Assembly: GCA_049700455.1 (NCBI GenBank)
Contig: JBNAVJ010000004.1
Location: 71,740 to 135,739 of the forward strand
Origin: JBNAVJ01 sp049700455
GTDB lineage: Bacteria > Bacteroidota > Ignavibacteria > Tepidaquicellales > Tepidaquicellaceae
Direction: 5' to 3'
DNA length: 64,000 bases
How positions within the stretch are numbered: position 1 is the first letter of the stretch; every line of letters begins with the position of its first letter. The notes beneath the pieces were generated by a model. That model was not told where the DNA came from and did no database searches. It saw only the letters and a list, made by a program, of their open reading frames with translations. Positions 9,166 to 16,047 of the stretch are shown piece after piece. Position numbers and translations under genes: made by a program.

Positions 9166-10019
9166 ATTTCTAATTTGATTGCTACAATTTCTTTTTTGTT
9201 GCGAAGATAAAGTAATACATTTTTATAAACCAGAAAATTGTCTGGTACTTTATAAGCAGAATGGTAATTCAGTATATCAGCATATAATTTTTTTTCTGTT
9301 GGGATGTCAAAGATTCGAAGTCGATTTTCAAGGGATGACTGTTGATTTTTAGGATAGATTTTTTCGTAGTAATTGAAAACCAGAAAATTATTATAAACTA
9401 TGTATTCAATGTCACCCCCAATATTTGTGTTTGAGACTTCTTTATCTATAATATGACGAATATTACCATCTGGATTATTTGATGATAACTCATTGGCATA
9501 GATTACATCGCTATAGAGTATTTCATCGTCGTTGTCCCGTATTTTATAGATCTTGCTTTTTTTATCAGGTTCTAAAATCTCGATGAGTTTTCCTGTTGCA
9601 ATATCAAGGCGTACAAATTCAGAATCTTCAAAGAGTTGTCTATATGCATATACTTCATTTTCAGTATGATGAAAATAAAGATATTCTTCATTTTCCCATT
9701 TTTTGCTGCCCGTTTTAATATCCAGAGCAACAATATTTTTATGGTATGGGAGGTCTGGCTGTTGATATCGATTTAAGAAAATCGTATCAGCATTTCCTGA
9801 TTCAATAGATATCCAGTAATTTCCATCTTCGAACATATAATCCTTTAGAAAAATTTCGCCGGTTATGATGTTCAAAGAGAATAAATAAAGGAGTCGCTTA
9901 TCTATATCGCGAGTTTCCCCAACAATTGTATCTTCTCTGGCAAAGATAAATCTCCACAGATTTCCACTTTGTGAAAAAATCCAGTGTGGGTGAAGCTTAT
10001 TTTTTTTTAACAGTTCCAT
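9162..10019 (-). CDS. uncharacterised beta-propeller-like protein (DUF4905-like)
   Basis: 285 residues with no signal peptide or membrane span. The sequence is built from repeated short beta-strand units such as 'LDIKTGSKKWENEEYLYFHH', 'LDIATGKLIEIL' and 'FDIPTEKKLYADI', each a strand followed by TG or PTE turns, as in PQQ-like or WD-type propellers. It recalls Bacteroidota proteins annotated DUF4905, which also begin near an 'HPHWIFS' motif, but this was not verified. The gene overlaps coaX by 23 bases at its start and yjbQ by 4 at its end, so it is expressed with them. Function unknown; cytoplasmic location is inferred from the missing export signal. Confidence 0.6.
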   Translation of the reverse strand: MELLKKNKLHPHWIFSQSGNLWRFIFAREDTIVGETRDIDKRLLYLFSLNIITGEIFLKDYMFEDGNYWISIESGNADTIFLNRYQQPDLPYHKNIVALDIKTGSKKWENEEYLYFHHTENEVYAYRQLFEDSEFVRLDIATGKLIEILEPDKKSKIYKIRDNDDEILYSDVIYANELSSNNPDGNIRHIIDKEVSNTNIGGDIEYIVYNNFLVFNYYEKIYPKNQQSSLENRLRIFDIPTEKKLYADILNYHSAYKVPDNFLVYKNVLLYLRNKKEIVAIKLEI

Positions 10020-10752
10020 ATTGTTCTAAAATTATACATATTCCTTTTAATGATAAGAGGCTGTCATATAAATCATAATTGAGATAGTTAAGAAAGTACT
10101 TTGCATTTCCGCCTGTAATAACAACCAGCAGGTCATTGTACTTCAGTCTTGATACTTCTATCAATCTCTGAACAGAATATAATGTCTGAAGATAGGCACC
10201 GTAAAAAATGTTATCTTCAGTAGTATTAAAATACAAATTTTTTTTATCAGGTATAGATAAAGCCACTTCTGGTAAAGCAGTAGAAGAGATTAATGATGTC
10301 AGAGAGGTTTTAAATCCTGGCATTATTAACCCCCCACGAAATACTTTAGCTGTGATGAAATTTGCTGTTGTTGCTGTTCCAAAATCAAAAATCAGAATAT
10401 TTCTGTTTGAAAACATAGCTCTTGCTGCAACAGCAATTGAAATTCTGTCTGAACCAAGATTCCCGCTATAATAATTAAAGTTCAGGATGGAAGTAATATC
10501 TCTTTCCACAAGAATTGGGTTGTGTTTATATTTTTTCTTTATAAAGGGAATCAATAATTTTGTTACCTCAGGTACAACGCTGGATATTCCAATTTGTGAG
10601 TAGGTCCCCTTATGAGTGTCGAAAATTGCAGTTACAATCTTGTGGAAGAGTTTTTTTTCATAATTAACTCTATGAAAATTTTGCAATGAATTGTATTCAA
10701 TTGCTTCTGCTATTTTAATTGTTGTATTACCTATATCTATAAGTAGATTCAT
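9997..10752 (-). CDS. coaX: type III pantothenate kinase
   Basis: 251 residues. CoaX phosphorylates pantothenate as the first step of coenzyme A synthesis and, unlike CoaA, is not feedback-inhibited by CoA. The ASKHA-fold motifs are visible: DIGNTTIK at 6-13 (phosphate 1), GSDR at 100-103 (pantothenate pocket), FDFGTATTAN at 122-131 (phosphate 2), GGLIMPGF and TGGNA (adenosine). The segment that usually reads GTATTxD has Asn131 instead of Asp, a small departure. It leads a three-gene overlapping set with the propeller-like gene and yjbQ. Confidence 0.93.
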   Translation of the reverse strand: MNLLIDIGNTTIKIAEAIEYNSLQNFHRVNYEKKLFHKIVTAIFDTHKGTYSQIGISSVVPEVTKLLIPFIKKKYKHNPILVERDITSILNFNYYSGNLGSDRISIAVAARAMFSNRNILIFDFGTATTANFITAKVFRGGLIMPGFKTSLTSLISSTALPEVALSIPDKKNLYFNTTEDNIFYGAYLQTLYSVQRLIEVSRLKYNDLLVVITGGNAKYFLNYLNYDLYDSLLSLKGICIILEQYGTVKKK

Positions 10753-10755
10753 ATA

Positions 10756-10791
10756 ATAAAAAAAAGCGTAAAAGAGTATTCTTCTACGCTT
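10756..10791 (-). terminator. rho-independent terminator
   Basis: On the minus strand a hairpin with arms AAGCGTA (10785-10791 read in reverse complement) and TACGCTT (10764-10770) is followed by a run of eight or more T. Inner bases 10772-10776 and 10779-10783 extend the stem after one mismatch. It stands 20 bases after the stop of the outer-membrane barrel gene and would end that transcript before coaX. Confidence 0.85.
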
Positions 10792-10811
10792 AAAATTTTA
10801 AAAGGGAAATC

Positions 10812-11348
10812 TCAAAGTGTAAACTTTAAACCAAAGTTAACGGTAAACCCTTTGATGTTGGGGTCGCCTACAATGACTTTGTATTTAGCATCGATAAAAA
10901 GGGAATAATTACTTCCAGCACCGGTAAAATCGAGTCCGCCTCCTAAATCAAGTCCAAGTTTGATGTTATTGTTATCGTAGCTCAGAAAGTTTACTCCAAT
11001 TCCTCCATCTGCATAAGGTTCCATTGATCCCGATTTGAATCTCAATCTCACAAGTCCTGCAGCTTCAAAATCGTTTTCAACATTTGTTTTCCAGTAATTT
11101 GCAAGAGGAACGAAGGAAAAAGTTTCTGTTCTCAACTCTGCAAATAATCCAACAGAATAACCTGTATTACCGTTCATTTTAGCAACACCACCCATCATAC
11201 CCAGGGAGACTGTAGGTGAGAAACCCGATTTTGAGTAACTTGAGAATTCAGAGTTTGATTTTGATGAGAATAGAGAACTTGATAAATCCTGTGCTGAGGC
11301 AGCTGAAATAAAAAACAGGATAATGAAAGGGACAACGAGTTTATTCAT
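10812..11348 (-). CDS. small outer-membrane beta-barrel protein
   Basis: 178 residues. A clear signal peptide ends near ISAASAQ (residue 20). The mature part is serine-rich at first and then alternates hydrophobic and polar residues in strands separated by glycine-rich turns (GGVAKMNGNTGYSVGLFAEL, GLDLGGGLDFTG), finishing with VNFGLKFTL, a typical terminal barrel strand. This resembles OmpW/OmpA-like or PorT-like eight-stranded barrels of Bacteroidota-group bacteria. Function unknown. It follows the bifunctional nuclease gene by 6 bases and is ended by a strong terminator. Confidence 0.75.
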   Translation of the reverse strand: MNKLVVPFIILFFISAASAQDLSSSLFSSKSNSEFSSYSKSGFSPTVSLGMMGGVAKMNGNTGYSVGLFAELRTETFSFVPLANYWKTNVENDFEAAGLVRLRFKSGSMEPYADGGIGVNFLSYDNNNIKLGLDLGGGLDFTGAGSNYSLFIDAKYKVIVGDPNIKGFTVNFGLKFTL

Positions 11349-11354
11349 TATATG

Positions 11355-11993
11355 TTAATTTAAATTAGAAATCTCCAATTTCTTTATTTCATCTCTGAGC
11401 ATTGCTGCTCGTTCATAATCTTCGTTCATTACAGCTTTCTCAAGATCTTTCTTAAGCTGGTCAAGTTTTTCTTTCTTGGAAAGTTCTCTTGTCCCTTTTG
11501 GCTTATTTTCAGCCTGAGAAGTATCAGTTTCTTTTGTTAGTTCTGAGTTTTCTTCAGAACCTTCGAAATCTACATCTTGAGTAAACCCAGCTTCTTCAAG
11601 AACAGGTTGAGCAACATAGATAGGAACAGAGAACTTAAGGGCAAGAGCTATTGCATCAGATGGTCTTGCATCAATGTCTTCAATATCAGGACTGTCAAAT
11701 TTGATTTTAGCAAAAAATGTAGAATCACGAATATCAGTTATTATTACAGATTCTATTGAATATCCTAAGGCTTCAATTATGTTTTTTAGCAAGTCGTGAG
11801 TCAATGGTCTATGATGCTTTACTCCCTGTAACTCCATTGCAATAACCTGAGCTTCAAACTGACCAATAATTATTGGGAGTTTCCTTTCTCCATTAACTTC
11901 TTTTAAGAATAACGCATAACCGTTACCCGATAAGTTTGGAGAAACCGATAACCCTAAAATTTCAACCTCTATTAAATCTCCAAAGTTTTCCAT
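11355..11993 (-). CDS. bifunctional nuclease (DUF151) with UVR domain
   Basis: 212 residues. Residues 5-140 are a DUF151/BFN domain, with LSVSPNLSGNGYALFLKEV, RKLPIIIGQFEAQVIAMEL and the DARPSDAIALALKFSVPIYV signature. After an acidic, low-complexity linker (about 145-170), residues 172-208 form a UVR helical hairpin (EKLDQLKKDLEKAVMNEDYERAAMLRDEIKKL), the UvrB-UvrC contact motif. The fusion is common in the Bacteroidota/Chlorobi group. The DUF151 domain has been reported to have RNase and DNase activity in plants and Thermotoga; the UVR motif suggests a link to repair or to McsA/Clp-like partners, which is inference. Confidence 0.9.
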   Translation of the reverse strand: MENFGDLIEVEILGLSVSPNLSGNGYALFLKEVNGERKLPIIIGQFEAQVIAMELQGVKHHRPLTHDLLKNIIEALGYSIESVIITDIRDSTFFAKIKFDSPDIEDIDARPSDAIALALKFSVPIYVAQPVLEEAGFTQDVDFEGSEENSELTKETDTSQAENKPKGTRELSKKEKLDQLKKDLEKAVMNEDYERAAMLRDEIKKLEISNLN

Positions 11994-12101
11994 CTCAATT
12001 GTTTTTGTTTCTTATTTCTTGTACTTATTATACATATTCGCCTACAATAAAGTTTCACTTTAACCCTGTATAATATAATCAATGAAAAAACTAACTTAAA
12101 G

Positions 12102-13103
12102 TCAAAGAATTTTCTTTAATTCTTCTGTTAACTTAGGAAGTATTTCAAAAACATCTCCAACTATTCCATAATCCGCTATCTGAAATATTGGGGCATCTTT
12201 ATCTTTATTGATAGCGACTATACACTTTGAAGAAGACATCCCTGCTAAATGTTGTATTGCACCACTAATTCCACAGGCTATATATAGACTTGGTGAAACT
12301 GTCTTCCCTGTTTGTCCAACCTGTTCAGAATGTGGTCTCCAGCCTGCGTCTACAACAGCCCTTGAGGCTCCTGTTGCTGCGCCTAACACTGCTGCAAGCT
12401 CTTCAATTAAATGGAAATTCTCAGGACCTTTTAAACCTCTACCTCCTGAAACAATCTTGTCAGCTTCTGCTACATCAAGCTTTCCGCTTGAGAGAACTAT
12501 ATCTGATACTACAGTTCTAAAATCGGCTTCTGTTATATTTGAAATTTCCACATTGTGTACAGAAAAAGAAGAAGCATTGAATTTCTCGGCTTTGAATACA
12601 TTTGGTCGTAATGATAAGACTACACGTTTACTTTTAAATTCGAGATCAACCTGAGCTTTACCAGCATAGACTGGTTTTGTGGCAATGAGATTGCCATCTT
12701 CAACTTTCAAATCAATCAAATCCACTCCTAAAGCCGCTTCTATTTTGATTGCCAGAGACGGGGCTACTTCTTTCCCGAATGAAGTAGCAGATAACATAAC
12801 TATTGTATAGTTGCCTGAGAGTATAAAATCAGCAACAACCCTGGTAATAGCTGAATAGGAGTATTTGTTAACTGTAAGTGGACTCTTGGTATTTAACTCA
12901 CTCAATTTTATGTTATATACATTTTCAACACCATATTCAGATAGAATATTTAATTGCTCCTGAGTCAAATCAGAAACTGTTATAGCGTCAAATGGGCACT
13001 GTAACGATTCAGCTAATTTACGTGCTGTTGTAAGAAGTTCAAAAATATTATTTTTTACGATTCCCTGTTTTACTTCTACAAATGCTAAAATTTTGTTTTC
13101 CAT
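12102..13103 (-). CDS. etfA: electron transfer flavoprotein alpha subunit
   Basis: 333 residues. EtfA with EtfB forms a soluble FAD/AMP heterodimer that takes electrons from acyl-CoA dehydrogenases. The C-terminal FAD domain is intact: GGRGLKGPENFHLIEELA, GASRAVVDAGWRP, QVGQTGKTVSPSLYIACGISGAIQHLAGM and the final SSKCIVAINKDKDAPIFQIADYGIVGD. The N-terminal domain begins with the usual ILAFVEVKQG. It follows etfB by 23 bases. The probable electron acceptor is the membrane EMO-like protein encoded about 5 kb downstream. A bifurcating Etf cannot be excluded by eye. Confidence 0.96.
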   Translation of the reverse strand: MENKILAFVEVKQGIVKNNIFELLTTARKLAESLQCPFDAITVSDLTQEQLNILSEYGVENVYNIKLSELNTKSPLTVNKYSYSAITRVVADFILSGNYTIVMLSATSFGKEVAPSLAIKIEAALGVDLIDLKVEDGNLIATKPVYAGKAQVDLEFKSKRVVLSLRPNVFKAEKFNASSFSVHNVEISNITEADFRTVVSDIVLSSGKLDVAEADKIVSGGRGLKGPENFHLIEELAAVLGAATGASRAVVDAGWRPHSEQVGQTGKTVSPSLYIACGISGAIQHLAGMSSSKCIVAINKDKDAPIFQIADYGIVGDVFEILPKLTEELKKIL

Positions 13104-13126
13104 ATTACTTTTTCCTTTCTACAATA

Positions 13127-13873
13127 TTAAATAACTTTTGCCTCTTCTTTTAACAGTCTTACCAATTCAGGCACACTTTCAACGCCTTCGAATATTTTCC
13201 CTTTGCCTTTTACCGGCGGTAATCGCATTTCTCTTATACTAACAAGTGGTTCAACTTCAATAAGAGGTACTTCTTTTATAGGCTTGGATTTTGCTGCCAT
13301 AATATTTTTAAGGCTTGGATAACGAGGTTCATTCAGTCCTTTTTGAGTTCCAATAATTATGGGTAGATTGGTAATGATAACTTCTTTTCCCCCTTCAATT
13401 TCACGTTCAACTGTTACTTTCGTTTCTTCTATTTCGAGCTTTACGACATCATTTATTGCCGGTAATCCGAGTAATTCTCCAACCATTGAAGGAAGAATAT
13501 GACCATCGTAGTCAATTGATTGTTTACCAAAAAAAATAATGTCATAATTTTCTGTTTTCAAAACTTCGGCAAGGTTTTTTGCAACTGTGAATGAATCAAA
13601 GTCTTTACTGGTAGCTTTGATGAGAATGCCCTGATCAGCTGTCATCTGAAATGCTTTCCTCAGGGCTTCTTTATATGCATCAGTACCAAAAGTCACTACC
13701 GTTACATCCCCCCCAAATTTTTCTTTAGTTCTGATAGCTTCTTCGACAGCAAATTCATCATAGGGATTCAGGACAAAAGAGACTCCGGTGTCATCTATAG
13801 ATTTATTACTGGAGCCAATTTTTATTTTTGTAGTTGTGTCTGGTACAAGTGAAACGCAAACCGCAATTTTCAT
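13127..13873 (-). CDS. etfB: electron transfer flavoprotein beta subunit
   Basis: 248 residues starting MKIAVCVSLVPDTTTKIK, as EtfB proteins do. The VLNPYDEFAVEEAIRTKE segment and the AMP-binding GKQSIDYDGHILPSMVGELLGLPAINDVVKLE region are well conserved, and EVPLIEVEPLVSIREMRLPPVKGKGKIF gives the C-terminal arm. The classical 'recognition loop' that docks onto dehydrogenases is expected near residues 185-210. It is the first gene of the etfBA pair; a GC-rich structured element precedes it. Confidence 0.95.
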   Translation of the reverse strand: MKIAVCVSLVPDTTTKIKIGSSNKSIDDTGVSFVLNPYDEFAVEEAIRTKEKFGGDVTVVTFGTDAYKEALRKAFQMTADQGILIKATSKDFDSFTVAKNLAEVLKTENYDIIFFGKQSIDYDGHILPSMVGELLGLPAINDVVKLEIEETKVTVEREIEGGKEVIITNLPIIIGTQKGLNEPRYPSLKNIMAAKSKPIKEVPLIEVEPLVSIREMRLPPVKGKGKIFEGVESVPELVRLLKEEAKVI

Positions 13874-13975
13874 AAACTTTCTTTAATTTACAAAATTATA
13901 CCAAAATAATAAAATTATTTATTTTTTAAAAGCGGAATGAGTTGCTAATTTATATCATTGTTTGTTGTTTTATAA

Positions 13976-14027
13976 TTCTTACCTGCGGCTCCGGGATAGG
14001 TGAGAAGAATATAGGGGGCGTAAGAAG
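13976..14027. other. GC-rich structured element in the etfB/tRNA-fMet intergenic region
   Basis: In an otherwise very AT-rich gap, about 50 bases can fold strongly. TTCTTAC (13977-13983) matches GTAAGAA about 40 bases later, and TTCTTACCT can alternatively pair with AGGTGAGAA (one G-T pair) just after the CGGCTCCGGG loop. GCTCC can pair with the later GGGGGC. Neither arrangement is followed by a T-run, so this is not a simple terminator. It lies about 100 bases upstream of etfB on the minus strand. It may be a 5' leader element, a small RNA or an operator; nothing in known families was recognised. Confidence 0.35.
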
Positions 14028-14060
14028 AGTTCTATATTGATTTGTGTAAAATACAGAGAG

Positions 14061-14089
14061 TTGAATTTTCGATTTGATTTTATTATATT
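14061..14089 (+). promoter_or_regulatory. promoter of the initiator tRNA gene
   Basis: TTGAAT (14061-14066) and TATATT (14084-14089) are separated by exactly 17 bases, matching the sigma-70-type pattern, and transcription would start about four bases before the tRNA. This is one of the two clearest promoters in the window. Confidence 0.6.
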
Positions 14090-14099
14090 AGCATAATAT

Positions 14100-14172
<73 letters not shown>

Positions 14173-14589
14173 CGAAGTCAGGTCTCTTGGTTTTTATAGC
14201 TGGGAGGCCATTTTAGTCTTAGTAAGCCTTCCCCTCATAGTATCTAAACTGTTCTCTTTTTTTAAACTCTAATGAAATTTCTTGTAACTTTATCAGAGGT
14301 GTTTGTATTAAAGTTAATTTTCTGTGAGAGTAAAACTAAATTTAACAAAAGGGAAAGGGGGTATTTTACTTATTCAGCCAGCTAATGATTGTGGCGCTAT
14401 TAAGTTAAAAGGGGGATGAGAATAAAACAAAAAATTTGCCTTGTATTGGCACTTTATTATTAATAAATTTGTTTGTTCAAATTTTTAATGTTATACAAAA
14501 AACCCAATAAAGTCCAGATACTCTTACACTACGAATTCAACTTTATAATCCCAATTAAATATATAAATATTAAAGAAAGGAATTAAACT
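14173..14589. other. intergenic region between tRNA-fMet and gdhA
   Basis: This 417-base stretch has no convincing gene. It contains two similar purine-rich pieces, an AAAAGGGAAAGGGGG tract and a TTAAAAGGGGGATGAG tract. A weak promoter candidate for gdhA is TTGCCT followed 16 bases later by TATTAA near 14437-14465. A good AAAGGA Shine-Dalgarno precedes the gdhA ATG. The long leader suggests regulation of gdhA, but no operator was identified. Confidence 0.4.
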
Positions 14590-15954
14590 ATGGCATCCCC
14601 ATTTGTAAATGAAATCATCGACTTAGTGAAAAAGCGTGACCCCGGGCAACCGGAATTTTTACAGGCAGTAACTGAGGTAGTTGAATCTCTGGCTCTGGTA
14701 ATGGAAAGACACCCAGAGTATCGGAAGCACAAAATTGTTGAGAGAATTATCGAGCCTGAAAGAGTTATTATGTTCAGAGTTCCCTGGATGGATGATGAAG
14801 GTAACGTACAGGTAAACAGAGGGTTTAGAATTGAAATGAACAGTGCAATTGGACCTTACAAAGGTGGACTGAGATTTCACCCATCAGTAAATCTTGGTAT
14901 TCTAAAGTTTCTTGCATTTGAACAGGTATTTAAGAATAGCTTGACAACACTTCCTATGGGCGGTGGAAAAGGAGGCTCAGATTTTGATCCTAAAGGAAAG
15001 AGTGACAATGAAGTGATGAGATTCTGTCAAAGTTTTATGAGTGAACTTTTCAGACATATTGGACCCGATACTGATGTACCTGCTGGTGATATTGGAGTTG
15101 GTGGTAGAGAAATTGGATATCTCTTTGGTCAGTACAAAAGATTAAGAAATGAGTTTACAGGTGTGTTGACCGGTAAAGGTTTAAACTGGGGTGGTTCACT
15201 GATTAGACCTGAAGCAACTGGATATGGGGCTGTATATTTTGGGTTGAATATGTTGAAGACCAGAAACCTCAGTTATGAAGGGAAAGTTTGCCTTGTTTCA
15301 GGTAGCGGAAATGTTGCACAATATACGATTGAGAAGCTTCTTGAATTTGGTGCAAAGGTGGTTACGTGTTCGGATTCAAACGGCTATATCTATGATGAAG
15401 AAGGCTTTAACAAAGAAAAGCTTGAGTTTTTGAAGGAGTTGAAAAATGTTAAGAGAGGTAGAGTAAAAGAATATGCTGAAAAGTATAAATCAGCCGTTTA
15501 TACTCCTGTTGATCCTTCATTGGATTATAATCCATTATGGAATCATAAAGCTGACTGTGCCTTCCCGAGTGCAACTCAAAATGAGATTAACGGAAAAGAT
15601 GCTGCAAATCTACTTAAAAATGGTGTAATGCTTGTCTCTGAAGGCGCTAATATGCCTACTACAATAGATGGTGTTAACCAGTTTATAGATGCTAAGATAC
15701 TTTATGGTCCCGGTAAAGCTGCTAATGCAGGTGGTGTGGCAGTTTCAGGGTTAGAAATGGCACAAAACTCTGCAAGATTAAGCTGGAGCAGAGAAGAAGT
15801 AGACAAAAAGTTACAGGAAATAATGAAGAACATTCATGATAATTGCTATGCAACTGCTGAAAAATATGGAACCCCTGGTAACTATGTAAATGGTGCCAAT
15901 ATTGCTGGATTCTTAAAAGTTGCAAATGCTATGATTGATCAAGGAATTGTTTAG
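14590..15954 (+). CDS. gdhA: NADP-type glutamate dehydrogenase
   Basis: 454 residues, the length of the hexameric 'short' GDH class. It interconverts 2-oxoglutarate plus ammonia and glutamate. Substrate-binding and catalytic motifs are complete: GPYKGGLRFHPSVN, LTTLPMGGGKGGSDFDPKG with the catalytic lysine, DTDVPAGDIGVGGREIGYLFG, and the dinucleotide-binding VCLVSGSGNVAQYTIEKL. NADP preference is inferred from similarity to GdhA-type enzymes. It is a single-gene unit with its own promoter region and a strong terminator. Confidence 0.96.
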   Translation: MASPFVNEIIDLVKKRDPGQPEFLQAVTEVVESLALVMERHPEYRKHKIVERIIEPERVIMFRVPWMDDEGNVQVNRGFRIEMNSAIGPYKGGLRFHPSVNLGILKFLAFEQVFKNSLTTLPMGGGKGGSDFDPKGKSDNEVMRFCQSFMSELFRHIGPDTDVPAGDIGVGGREIGYLFGQYKRLRNEFTGVLTGKGLNWGGSLIRPEATGYGAVYFGLNMLKTRNLSYEGKVCLVSGSGNVAQYTIEKLLEFGAKVVTCSDSNGYIYDEEGFNKEKLEFLKELKNVKRGRVKEYAEKYKSAVYTPVDPSLDYNPLWNHKADCAFPSATQNEINGKDAANLLKNGVMLVSEGANMPTTIDGVNQFIDAKILYGPGKAANAGGVAVSGLEMAQNSARLSWSREEVDKKLQEIMKNIHDNCYATAEKYGTPGNYVNGANIAGFLKVANAMIDQGIV

Positions 15955-15972
15955 TGATAATTCTAACTTTGT

Positions 15973-16008
15973 AAAAAAAAACGGAGTGTTAAAACACTCC
16001 GTTTTTTT
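15973..16008 (+). terminator. rho-independent terminator of gdhA
   Basis: Perfect ten-base arms, acggagtgtt (15981-15990) and aacactccgt (15993-16002), with a two-base gap. They are flanked by an A-run and a T-run that extend the stem and form the U tail. It lies 26 bases after the gdhA stop. Confidence 0.93.
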
Positions 16009-16047
16009 ATTGTCTGAAACTTTGTAATTTACATAAAATTTGATTTT

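Noticed and set aside
14272..14385. 37-codon plus-strand frame after tRNA-fMet
   Set aside because: No Shine-Dalgarno, no recognisable features, and AT-rich composition explains it.
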